This document shows positions 1 through 7,182 of a stretch of DNA of 64,000 nt, in pieces. Position numbers and translations under genes: made by a program. Source of the stretch: Lentibacter algarum (lineage in GTDB: Bacteria; Pseudomonadota; Alphaproteobacteria; Rhodobacterales; Rhodobacteraceae); assembly GCF_018860975.1 (NCBI RefSeq), contig NZ_JAHKQI010000008.1, forward strand, positions 721,635-785,634, written 5' to 3'. The stretch's first letter is position 1. Each line of letters starts with the position of its first letter. The notes under the pieces are model-generated. The model was not told the DNA's origin. It did not search any database and saw only the letters and a program-made list of their open reading frames with translations.

Positions 1-1479
1 GATAGTATTCCGATTGTTGTCCTCACGGGGCAAGTTCCGACATTTATGATCGGCAACGACGCCTTTCAGGAGGCCGACACAGTTGGCATCACGCGACCCT
101 GCACCAAGCACAACTGGTTGGTTAAAGAAACAGCGGCGCTTTCGGAGACCATTCACGAGGCGTTTCATGTCGCCACGACGGGCCGCCCGGGGCCTGTTCT
201 GATCGACATTCCGAAAGATGTTCAGTTTGCCTCGGCCGCATATACGCCGATCAAAAAGGCCCGCGTAAGCCACTATCAGCCTCCTGTTAAAGGCGATATG
301 GCCTCGATTGAAGAGCTTGTTGCCGCAATCGAAACAGCTAAGCGCCCTGTTTTTTACACCGGCGGCGGGGTTATCAACTCGGGCCCGGCTGCAAGCCAGC
401 TTCTTCGCGAACTGGTTGAAGCAACCGATTTCCCGATCACCTCGACGCTGATGGGCCTTGGTGCCTACCCCGGGTCTGGCAAAAACTGGCTTGGTATGCT
501 CGGCATGCACGGGCTTTACGAGGCCAACCTCGCAATGCACGGCTGTGATCTTATGATCAACATCGGCGCACGTTTTGACGACCGGATCACCGGTGTTGTC
601 GACGCCTTCAGCCCGGGCTCGAAAAAAGCGCATATTGATATCGACCCATCCTCGATCAACAAAGTTATTCACGCCGACATTCCGATAGTTGGCGACGTGG
701 CCCATGTTCTCGAAGATGTGTTAAAGGTTTGGAAATCACGCGGTCGCAAAACCGATAAATCCGGCTTGCAAGAGTGGTGGGCAAAGATCGACGACTGGCG
801 CAGTGTAGACTGCCTGAAGTTTGAACAGGTCAGTCAGGTGATCAGACCGCAGCACGCGCTGTCACGGCTTGAATATCTAACCAAGGATCACGACCGATAC
901 ATCACGACCGAAGTTGGCCAGCATCAGATGTGGGCTGCGCAATACCTTAACTTCGATGATCCTAACCGCTGGATGACGTCTGGCGGCCTTGGCACAATGG
1001 GCTATGGTTTTCCGGCTTCTGTTGGCGTGCAAGTCGCTCATCGGGACAGCCTTGTTATCAACGTCGCCGGAGAGGCGAGCTGGCTTATGAACATGCAGGA
1101 AATGGGCACTGCGGTGCAGTTCAAACTGCCTGTAAAACAGTTCATCCTCAACAATGAGCGCCTTGGCATGGTGCGCCAGTGGCAGGAACTGCTGCACGGC
1201 GAGCGATACTCTCATTCGTGGTCGGAAGCCCTGCCTGATTTTGTCAAACTGGCCGAGGCCTTCGGCGCCAAAGGCATTCGTGTTGACCACGCCGATGACC
1301 TCGATGAAGCGATTAAAGAAATGATCGCTTACGACGGGCCGGTGATCATGGATTGCCTTGTTGAAAAGCACGAAAACTGCTTGCCGATGATCCCGTCAGG
1401 CGCGCCCCACAACGAGATGTTGTTGAGTGAATCAAGCACCAAAGATGCCATTGGGAGCAAGGGGGCCGTGTTCGTATGA
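1..1479 (+). CDS. ilvB: Acetolactate synthase large subunit, 5'-truncated by the window
   Basis: Catalytic subunit of acetohydroxyacid synthase, the first common step of valine, leucine and isoleucine synthesis; it condenses two pyruvates, or pyruvate with 2-oxobutyrate, using thiamine diphosphate and FAD. The reading frame is open from base 1, so about 90 N-terminal residues of a roughly 580-residue protein lie outside the window; 492 residues are visible. Seen: the end of the N-terminal Pyr domain (GRPGPVLIDIPKDVQ), the central domain (GGGVINSG), and the C-terminal ThDP domain, where the metal site reads AGEASWLMNMQE instead of the usual GDG form, a variant common in alphaproteobacteria as I recall. 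NNERLGMVRQWQ is diagnostic of the family. The regulatory subunit follows 48 bp downstream on the same strand. Confidence is high. Confidence 0.97.
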   Translation, partial: DSIPIVVLTGQVPTFMIGNDAFQEADTVGITRPCTKHNWLVKETAALSETIHEAFHVATTGRPGPVLIDIPKDVQFASAAYTPIKKARVSHYQPPVKGDMASIEELVAAIETAKRPVFYTGGGVINSGPAASQLLRELVEATDFPITSTLMGLGAYPGSGKNWLGMLGMHGLYEANLAMHGCDLMINIGARFDDRITGVVDAFSPGSKKAHIDIDPSSINKVIHADIPIVGDVAHVLEDVLKVWKSRGRKTDKSGLQEWWAKIDDWRSVDCLKFEQVSQVIRPQHALSRLEYLTKDHDRYITTEVGQHQMWAAQYLNFDDPNRWMTSGGLGTMGYGFPASVGVQVAHRDSLVINVAGEASWLMNMQEMGTAVQFKLPVKQFILNNERLGMVRQWQELLHGERYSHSWSEALPDFVKLAEAFGAKGIRVDHADDLDEAIKEMIAYDGPVIMDCLVEKHENCLPMIPSGAPHNEMLLSESSTKDAIGSKGAVFV

Positions 1480-1527
1480 GCGCTGCCTGCCCTCCCTCAG
1501 TTTGACCTGTGAAAAAGGATATTTGAT

Positions 1528-2091
1528 ATGTCTGCATTGAAGATCAAAAAAGGTGCGAACAAGCACTCGGCTTACAACTTGCGACCAACGTTTAGCGACC
1601 AGCAAGAGACACATACGTTGGCTGTGTTGGTCGACAACGAGGCCGGTGTTCTGGCACGCGTGATCGGGCTGTTCGCGGGTCGAGGTTACAACATCGACAG
1701 CCTCACGGTTGCGGAAGTTGATCACGAAGGCAAACTCTCGCGGATCACCATTGTCACGACCGGCACGCCGCAGATCATTGAGCAGATCAAAGCACAACTC
1801 GGGCGCATTGTGCCTGTGCATGAAGTTCATGACCTCACGGTTGAGGGCCCCGCAGTTGAGCGCGAGTTGGCTCTGTTCAAGGTTGAAGGCTCCGGTGAGA
1901 AACGGGTTGAGGCGATGCGCTTGGCAGATATCTTTCGCGCCAATGTCGTTGACAGCACGCTGAGCAGCTTTGTGTTCGAGATCACAGGGGCGCCAGAGAA
2001 AATTGATGCTTTTGCTGAATTGATGCGCCCTCTGGGTCTCAATGAGGTTGCACGCACGGGTGTTGCTGCTCTGTCGCGCGGAAACGCGTGA
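1528..2091 (+). CDS. ilvN: Acetolactate synthase small (regulatory) subunit
   Basis: Regulatory subunit that activates the large subunit and confers feedback inhibition by valine. The 187-residue product has an N-terminal ACT domain at about residues 27-105 (HTLAVLVDNEAGVLARVIGLF, the effector-binding fold) and the usual C-terminal ALS_ss_C domain. The length fits the long alphaproteobacterial form. The ATG at 1528 is preceded by AAGGA about 9 bases upstream, which supports this start. It follows ilvB by 48 bp and the pair is surely cotranscribed. No clear hairpin with a T-run follows the stop codon. Confidence 0.97.
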   Translation: MSALKIKKGANKHSAYNLRPTFSDQQETHTLAVLVDNEAGVLARVIGLFAGRGYNIDSLTVAEVDHEGKLSRITIVTTGTPQIIEQIKAQLGRIVPVHEVHDLTVEGPAVERELALFKVEGSGEKRVEAMRLADIFRANVVDSTLSSFVFEITGAPEKIDAFAELMRPLGLNEVARTGVAALSRGNA

Positions 2092-2155
2092 CACGCCTGA
2101 AGCGCTAACGTCGGATTGACGCTAGGTTTACAAAAAGTAATGCAAGTTTGTTTTG

Positions 2156-2494
2156 TTACGCTGTGCAGCTGAGCCGGAACGGAACCACGTTTTGCGCTCT
2201 GTCGACAGGCGCGCGCACCGGTGCGGCCTGCTGACTGCTTGCGTCATCCATGACCGCGCGTAGGTTCTTAGCCAGCGCGGGAGCATGGCACTCCGACACA
2301 AGCTCAGGGTTTTGCGCAAGACGCATTTGTTCACCATCCGAGACCTGGAAATGGACAAGATCCCCAGCGTCTAGCTGCGGCCCATCAAAAATAGAAGTTT
2401 CACTGCCAACATAATACGCTAGATCACCGTGATCTTCGCACCAGATTACAGCTTTCTTGTCGATTGTGTCACTCCAGAGCACTACACCGTACAT
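2156..2494 (-). CDS. Conserved-looking hypothetical protein, 112 aa
   Basis: I do not recognise a named family. The product starts MYGVVLWSD and its first half (about residues 1-65) looks like a small beta-rich domain (KAVIWCEDHGDLAYY, GDLVHFQVSDGEQMRLA), reminiscent of cold-shock or OB-like folds, which is only an impression. The C-terminal part is low-complexity and rich in Ala, Val and Arg, with the ending NVVPFRLSCTA. The start at 2494 has GGGGAAG about 4 bases upstream, which argues that it is a real gene. It converges on ilvN across about 64 bp and diverges from the XRE regulator at 2788 across about 290 bp. It is probably a small cytosolic protein of unknown role. Confidence 0.7.
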   Translation of the reverse strand: MYGVVLWSDTIDKKAVIWCEDHGDLAYYVGSETSIFDGPQLDAGDLVHFQVSDGEQMRLAQNPELVSECHAPALAKNLRAVMDDASSQQAAPVRAPVDRAQNVVPFRLSCTA

Positions 2495-2657
2495 TTACTT
2501 CCCCAAACCGTTCACGTCCCAAAGTACCTGTCCCCAAGGTCCTGTTGTGGGTCTAATGTAGACTAAATTTTAGCAATTCTGTCTTAAAGTGAAACCGCTC
2601 AATGAGTGTCGCACTGTCAGAATATGTGTCTCGAAATCAACAAGGTGACGCCATTTA

Positions 2658-2694
2658 GCATCAAATATGACGCGAAAAAGCATCAAAACGATGC
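2658..2694. promoter_or_regulatory. Candidate tandem operator upstream of XRE regulator
   Basis: Two GCATCAAA half-repeats start at 2658 and 2680, 22 bp (two helical turns) apart. The second forms a perfect dyad, GCATC-AAAAC-GATGC (2680-2694); the first is an imperfect version ending in GACGC. It lies about 95 bp before the start of the regulator gene at 2788, where an autoregulatory operator would be expected. The rest of the 290-bp intergenic region is AT-rich and shows nothing else I can name. Confidence 0.45.
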
Positions 2695-2787
2695 GAATTG
2701 GCATTACTTTTCTGCTCTCGCTGCGTAATACTGGCTTAACATCTCAAATAAACCTTAAGTTGAATGAATCGAAAGTTGCGGAGCACA

Positions 2788-3597
2788 ATGGCGTCTGAAG
2801 AATCCAAAAAAAATGATCCGGTTCAGCTGAGATCAGTCTTTGGGGCAAATTTGCGGCAACTGTCCGCGCGGTATCCTTCTGTCGCGGGTCTTTGCCGTGA
2901 GTTGGGGATCAACCGAACACAATTTAACAGATATCTTTCTGCCGAGAGCTTCCCCCGTCCTGACGTTTTGCACCGGATATGTAAATTTTTTGATGTCGAT
3001 GCGCGCGTGCTCTTGGAACCCGTCGACAGCATTGCCCCTAAAACAGTTGATGTCTTTCATCACCCGATCGTCGAAGATTTTCTTGGAAAGAGCGGCAGCA
3101 GCATTTCGGAATCCGAGTTTCCCAGCGGCGTGTTTCGTTTTAGCCGTCCGAGTTTTGTTAGTGAGGAGCAGTTCGTGATCGGCCTGCTTTATGTCTTCAG
3201 GCGTGACGGGCAAACTTTCGTCCGAGGCTTTGAAGCCAAGCAAGCAATGCTACAACAGGGTATCGAACCGACAGTCAGAAACCGTGAGATCAGGGGCATC
3301 TTGATCAAGCAGGAACAAGGTGTTGCGATCCTGGCGGCACGTCGCGGCAGCACAACTTGTTCCTTTAGTTTCCTGTCACGCGTGGCCTCGTTTCAAAACA
3401 ATTACTGGGAAGGTTACGCAGCCCGAACGATCGCGGAAAGTATCACCGGACAACGGGTTGCACGTATGGTTTTCGAGCATGTTTCCGGCAATACGGAGGC
3501 CATGCTTTCGACCGCAAGGCTCGGGGGGCTTTGCAGCACAGATGACCTTCCGGCCTACCACGCAAGGCTTTTGCGACTGGGGCAGGTCTTTCAGTAA
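2788..3597 (+). CDS. XRE-family helix-turn-helix transcriptional regulator
   Basis: DNA-binding regulator of 269 residues. An XRE/Cro-type helix-turn-helix occupies about residues 15-75: it contains LRQLSARYPSVAGLCRELG followed by INRTQFNRYLSAESFPRP, a typical recognition helix. The remaining 190 residues form a mixed alpha/beta domain with no ligand-binding motif I recognise; it may be a sensor. An upstream in-frame ATG at 2764 exists, but GGAG sits 4 bases before the ATG at 2788, so I chose the later start. The gene has its own long upstream region with a candidate operator (2658-2694) and converges on the DUF2189 gene with a single base between stop codons. Target genes are unknown. Confidence 0.85.
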   Translation: MASEESKKNDPVQLRSVFGANLRQLSARYPSVAGLCRELGINRTQFNRYLSAESFPRPDVLHRICKFFDVDARVLLEPVDSIAPKTVDVFHHPIVEDFLGKSGSSISESEFPSGVFRFSRPSFVSEEQFVIGLLYVFRRDGQTFVRGFEAKQAMLQQGIEPTVRNREIRGILIKQEQGVAILAARRGSTTCSFSFLSRVASFQNNYWEGYAARTIAESITGQRVARMVFEHVSGNTEAMLSTARLGGLCSTDDLPAYHARLLRLGQVFQ

Positions 3598-3598
3598 T

Positions 3599-4378
3599 TC
3601 AGGGCTCAAACCCCGCGCGATAAAGATGCCAACTCGCATGGCCAATAAGCGGTAACACCAGAAACAAACCGAGAAAAACCGGCATCATGGCGATGAACGT
3701 GCTGACCGCAATAAACACGCCCCAGAGCAGCATCAACGGCAGGTTTTGTTGAACCGCGTTGAAGCTGGTTATCATGGCGGTGACAAAGTCGATTTCGCGA
3801 TCAAGAAGCATTGGCATTGAAAACACCGTAATCATAAACAAAATCACCGCAAACACGGCCCCGACAGCCGTTCCGACGGCCAGCATCGTGAGGCCGTTGC
3901 TGGTGAAATAGATATCAAGCGATGACGACACATTTGTCATTGTCGAAAGCCCCATGAACAGCGCGAAAATCATGTGTGCGATGAAGAACCAGAACAGGAA
4001 TACCATCAGGATTATCACGCAAAGCGAGGGCAGCTGCCGGCGCGTTTGATGAAAGACGATGGTAAATATTTCTTTCATTTTCAAGGGTGTACCTTGCTCG
4101 AGGCGGTGGCTGACTTCATAGAGAGCGACTGCGGCGAAAGGGCCGAACAGCGGGAAGCCGACCGCCGCAAAGACCAGCCAGTATGTCTGCCCTGTGAGGC
4201 GGGTAACTGCCGCCATGCAGAGACCGAACACCACGCATATTCCGGCGACAATAAGCCCGTAAACCGGCGCGGCAAGCATGTCTTTCCACCCCTTCAGAAG
4301 GGCGGTTTTGATGTCGGCAAAACCGATCAGATTATGCTCGGGCGCGCCATGCGCTTTGTTGAGAGAATGTGAGCTCAT
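3599..4378 (-). CDS. DUF2189 family integral membrane protein
   Basis: A 259-residue inner-membrane protein with about six hydrophobic helices (for example VYGLIVAGICVVFGLCMAAV, and a C-terminal stretch ending LVLPLIGHASWHLYRAGFEP). This layout and ending match the DUF2189 family, which in alphaproteobacteria is often found near respiratory oxidase genes; its biochemical role is not known. AAAGGA lies 7 bases before the ATG at 4378. The stop codon is one base from the stop of the convergent XRE regulator. A GTTAAC-bounded repeat element begins only 23 bp upstream of the start codon, in the place where the promoter should be. Confidence 0.85.
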   Translation of the reverse strand: MSSHSLNKAHGAPEHNLIGFADIKTALLKGWKDMLAAPVYGLIVAGICVVFGLCMAAVTRLTGQTYWLVFAAVGFPLFGPFAAVALYEVSHRLEQGTPLKMKEIFTIVFHQTRRQLPSLCVIILMVFLFWFFIAHMIFALFMGLSTMTNVSSSLDIYFTSNGLTMLAVGTAVGAVFAVILFMITVFSMPMLLDREIDFVTAMITSFNAVQQNLPLMLLWGVFIAVSTFIAMMPVFLGLFLVLPLIGHASWHLYRAGFEP

Positions 4379-4400
4379 ACGCCTGTCCTTTCAGGGCCAA

Positions 4401-4519
4401 GTTAACACTTTGAGGCTTGGCAAAATGCCCTGCACAATGCGTGCATACCACAGTGCATACAGCAGTGCATAATGCGTGCAGACAGTTTGTCATCCGCCTG
4501 AAAACTCCGGATTGTTAAC
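4401..4519 (+). repeat. GTTAAC-bounded TGCATA-box intergenic element, copy A
   Basis: GTTAAC at 4401-4406 and 4514-4519 bound a core with four octamers: GTGCATAC at 4441, GTGCATAC at 4453, GTGCATAA at 4465 and GTGCAGAC at 4476, giving steps of 12, 12 and 11 bp. The right-hand GTTAAC contains the stop codon of the amidase gene, and the left end lies just upstream of the DUF2189 gene. The same box order and spacing recur in copies B and C. Function is unknown; no coding potential is seen. Confidence 0.8.
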
Positions 4520-5924
4520 ATGGCGGACGCTGCTCTGAGTGTTTGTAAGCGTTGTGCCAGGCCTGCCCGATTTGCAAAAGCTTCGCATCCGCGTTGCGTG
4601 GCCCAAAGACTTGCAGACCCGCTGGCAGGCCCGAGGCACTCATATCAATCGGCAGGTTTATGCAAGGCAGACCAAGCAAGCCAACGGGCGTCACGATCTG
4701 CATCCAGCGGTGATAGGTGTCCATGCCCTGCCCTGCAATCTCGGTCGGGTAAGTCCACTCTTTGGGGAACGGATAGAGCTGTGTCGTCGGCAGGATCAAC
4801 GCGTCATACTGCGAAAACAGTTGCGCACAGGTTTTGAACCAATCCGAGCGGATGACGCTGGCATTGTGAACATCCATCGCTGAGAGCGCGAGGCCGCGCT
4901 CGATCTCCCATATGGCTTCGGTTTTGAGCTGATCACGCTTTGCGGCGTCATCGTAAAACACCTTAAGTCCGGCCCCGACTTGCCATGAACGCAAGGTTAT
5001 CCAACTCTCCCAGATTGCCTCGGCCGCGAACGGCGCGGCAAGGCGCTCCACGCTCAGACCAAGCGCCTCAAGCTGCGGTATAGCCGTCTCGGAATGCTCC
5101 AGCAGCCCTGCTTCCATAGGGAAAGCACCGCCCCAATCTCCGAGCCAACCTATGCGGCGGCCCTTAACGGGCGTGTTGATGCTATCAAGCGTCGCGTCAA
5201 CGTTAGCTTCGTGCGGTTGGCGTAAATCAAGCCCTGATTGTGTATCAAGCAGCGCAGCCAAGTCGGCGGGTGTGCGTGCCATCGGCCCCGATGTCGCTAG
5301 CTGGTGTAGGTAGCTGTCGCCTGCTGGCTCGGACGGGACGCGGCCGTAGGTTGGCCGAAAGCCATAAACATTGTTCCAAGCGGCAGGGTTGCGCAGGCTG
5401 CCCATCATGTCAGAGCCGTCAGCGACCGAGAGCATACGTGCTGCGAGGGCTGCCGCCGCACCGCCCGATGAGCCACCTGCCGACAGCGCTGTGTCAAAGG
5501 GGTTACTGGTTGCGCCAAACACGGGGTTGAATGTATGCGAGCCAAGCCCCCACTCGGGCGTGTTGGTCTTGCCGATTATGATAGCCCCCGCAGCGCGCAT
5601 ACGGGCGACCACGAGGTCATCTTCTTCGGCAATCGTGTTCTTGAACATCGGGTTGCCCATTGTCGTTGGCAGCCCCTTGGCATTGGCGAGGTCTTTCACT
5701 GCAATGGGCATGCCGTGCAACCAGCCATTTGAGGGGCTTGCATCGGCTTCGGCGGCCTCGGTGAGCAAAGCCTCGGCATCCCGCAGCGAGACGATAGCGT
5801 TGATGCGCGGGTTTACGGCATTGATCTGGTCGAGCGTGGCTTGCATCAGATCGCGCGCGCTGAGTGTTTTGTCAGCGATCGCCGCTGATTGCTCAAGCGC
5901 TGTCATATTGGTGATGTCGTGCAT
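4515..5924 (-). CDS. Amidase (amidase signature family)
   Basis: Hydrolase of 469 residues that cleaves a C-N amide bond by the Ser-cisSer-Lys triad of the amidase signature family. Seen: the catalytic Lys in GMPIAVKDLANAKGLPTTMG (about residue 78), the Gly/Ser-rich signature SAGGSSGGAAAALAARM (about residues 150-166), and the nucleophile region DGSDMMGSLRNPAAW. The GatA-specific partner genes gatB and gatC are not adjacent, so this is a free-standing amidase and not the Glu-tRNA amidotransferase. The substrate cannot be told. GGGAGG lies 5 bases before the ATG at 5924. The stop codon lies inside the right boundary of repeat copy A. Confidence 0.92.
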   Translation of the reverse strand: MHDITNMTALEQSAAIADKTLSARDLMQATLDQINAVNPRINAIVSLRDAEALLTEAAEADASPSNGWLHGMPIAVKDLANAKGLPTTMGNPMFKNTIAEEDDLVVARMRAAGAIIIGKTNTPEWGLGSHTFNPVFGATSNPFDTALSAGGSSGGAAAALAARMLSVADGSDMMGSLRNPAAWNNVYGFRPTYGRVPSEPAGDSYLHQLATSGPMARTPADLAALLDTQSGLDLRQPHEANVDATLDSINTPVKGRRIGWLGDWGGAFPMEAGLLEHSETAIPQLEALGLSVERLAAPFAAEAIWESWITLRSWQVGAGLKVFYDDAAKRDQLKTEAIWEIERGLALSAMDVHNASVIRSDWFKTCAQLFSQYDALILPTTQLYPFPKEWTYPTEIAGQGMDTYHRWMQIVTPVGLLGLPCINLPIDMSASGLPAGLQVFGPRNADAKLLQIGQAWHNAYKHSEQRPPC

Positions 5925-5994
5925 TGTCCCTCCCCGACGATGGTAGGGCTATGCTGGCCTGCGACGGGCGCGAGCGCAAGGGCCGACGGGGTGT

Positions 5995-7122
5995 TCAGCC
6001 CTCGCCTTGAGCTTCGGCGCGGGATTTGCCGGCAACATCAAGTGCCAGCGTGGCGGCCATAAACCCATCAAGATCACCGTCGAGCACGCCTTTGGTGTCA
6101 GATGTTTCGTAAGCAGTGCGCAGGTCTTTGACCATTTGGTAGGGTTGCAAAACATAGGAGCGGATCTGGTTGCCCCAACCTGCGTCACCTTTGTTTTCAT
6201 GCATCTCGTTGACGGCCTCGTTGCGACGGTCAAGTTCCATCTGGTAGAGCCGCGATTTCAGCGCTTTCATGGCGATGTCGCGGTTCTGGTGCTGTGATTT
6301 CTCCGAGCTGGTCACCACGATGCCTGTCGGCGCGTGGGTGATACGCACGGCTGAGTCGGTGGTGTTAACGTGCTGGCCACCTGCCCCCGAGGAGCGGTAG
6401 GTGTCGATGCGGATGTCGGCGGGGTTCACTTCGATCTCGATGTTATCGTCCACAACGGGGTAGACGCCGACCGAGGTGAAGGAGGTGTGACGCTTGGCGG
6501 CGCTGTCAAACGGCGAAATGCGCACCAGGCGGTGCACGCCGGACTCGGATTTGAGCCAGCCATAGGCGTTATGGCCCGATATCTTGTAAGTCGCTGATTT
6601 AATGCCCGCTTCCTCGCCTTGGGACTCGGACTGAAGCTCGACTTTGTAGCCCTTCTTCTCGGCCCAGCGGACATACATACGCGCCAGCATCGACGCCCAA
6701 TCACAGCTTTCGGTGCCGCCAGCACCGGAGTTGATCTCCAAAAACGTGTCGTTGCTGTCGGCTTCGCCATCCAGCAGCGCTTCGAGCTCTTTCTTGGCGG
6801 CGACTTTGGCGAGTTTGGCGATTGCGTTCTCGGCGTCGGTTACGACTTCGGCGTCGTCTTCCATCTCGCCGAGTTCGATCATCTCGAGGTTGTCAGCGAG
6901 GTCTTGTTTGATGGTGTCATGCGTGGCCAGCGCGTCGACGAGCATTTGCCGGTCACGCATCAGCTTTTGGGCTTTCTCGGCGTCGTCCCAGAGATTCGGG
7001 TCTTCGACCCTGGCGTTAAACTCTTCAAGCCGGTGCTGGGCTGTCTCCCAGTCCATACGTTGGCGGAGCAAGTCGAGCGATTTTTCGATCTCGGTTGCGA
7101 AGTTCTGGGTTTCGGCGCGCAT
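5995..7122 (-). CDS. prfB: Peptide chain release factor 2
   Basis: Class I release factor that recognises UGA and UAA stop codons and triggers peptide release in the ribosome. The 375-residue protein shows the anticodon-like SPF motif ([15 protein letters not shown], about residue 202) and the catalytic GGQ loop ([17 protein letters not shown], about residue 248), whose Gln is normally methylated by PrmC; a prmC gene ends this window at 63601. The frame is continuous from the start, so the programmed +1 frameshift of the E. coli gene is absent. AGGA lies 6 bases before the start. It follows the PBP1A gene by about 60 bp on the same strand. Confidence 0.98.
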   Translation of the reverse strand: MRAETQNFATEIEKSLDLLRQRMDWETAQHRLEEFNARVEDPNLWDDAEKAQKLMRDRQMLVDALATHDTIKQDLADNLEMIELGEMEDDAEVVTDAENAIAKLAKVAAKKELEALLDGEADSNDTFLEINSGAGGTESCDWASMLARMYVRWAEKKGYKVELQSESQGEEAGIKSATYKISGHNAYGWLKSESGVHRLVRISPFDSAAKRHTSFTSVGVYPVVDDNIEIEVNPADIRIDTYRSSGAGGQHVNTTDSAVRITHAPTGIVVTSSEKSQHQNRDIAMKALKSRLYQMELDRRNEAVNEMHENKGDAGWGNQIRSYVLQPYQMVKDLRTAYETSDTKGVLDGDLDGFMAATLALDVAGKSRAEAQGEG

Positions 7123-7182
7123 GGGTGTTCCTAGCTGTCTGACTGAGACAGGTGATATCGCAGCAGCCCCTCAGCGGCAAGC

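Noticed and set aside
4441-4483. CRISPR array from the repeated TGCATA octamers
   Set aside because: Units are only 8 bp with 3-4 bp linkers, and the same linkers do not act as spacers; no cas genes are present.
4401-4519. Insertion sequence or integron attachment site for the GTTAAC element
   Set aside because: No transposase or integrase is near any copy, no target duplication is visible, and the core is a spaced set of boxes without terminal inverted repeats beyond the GTTAAC palindrome.
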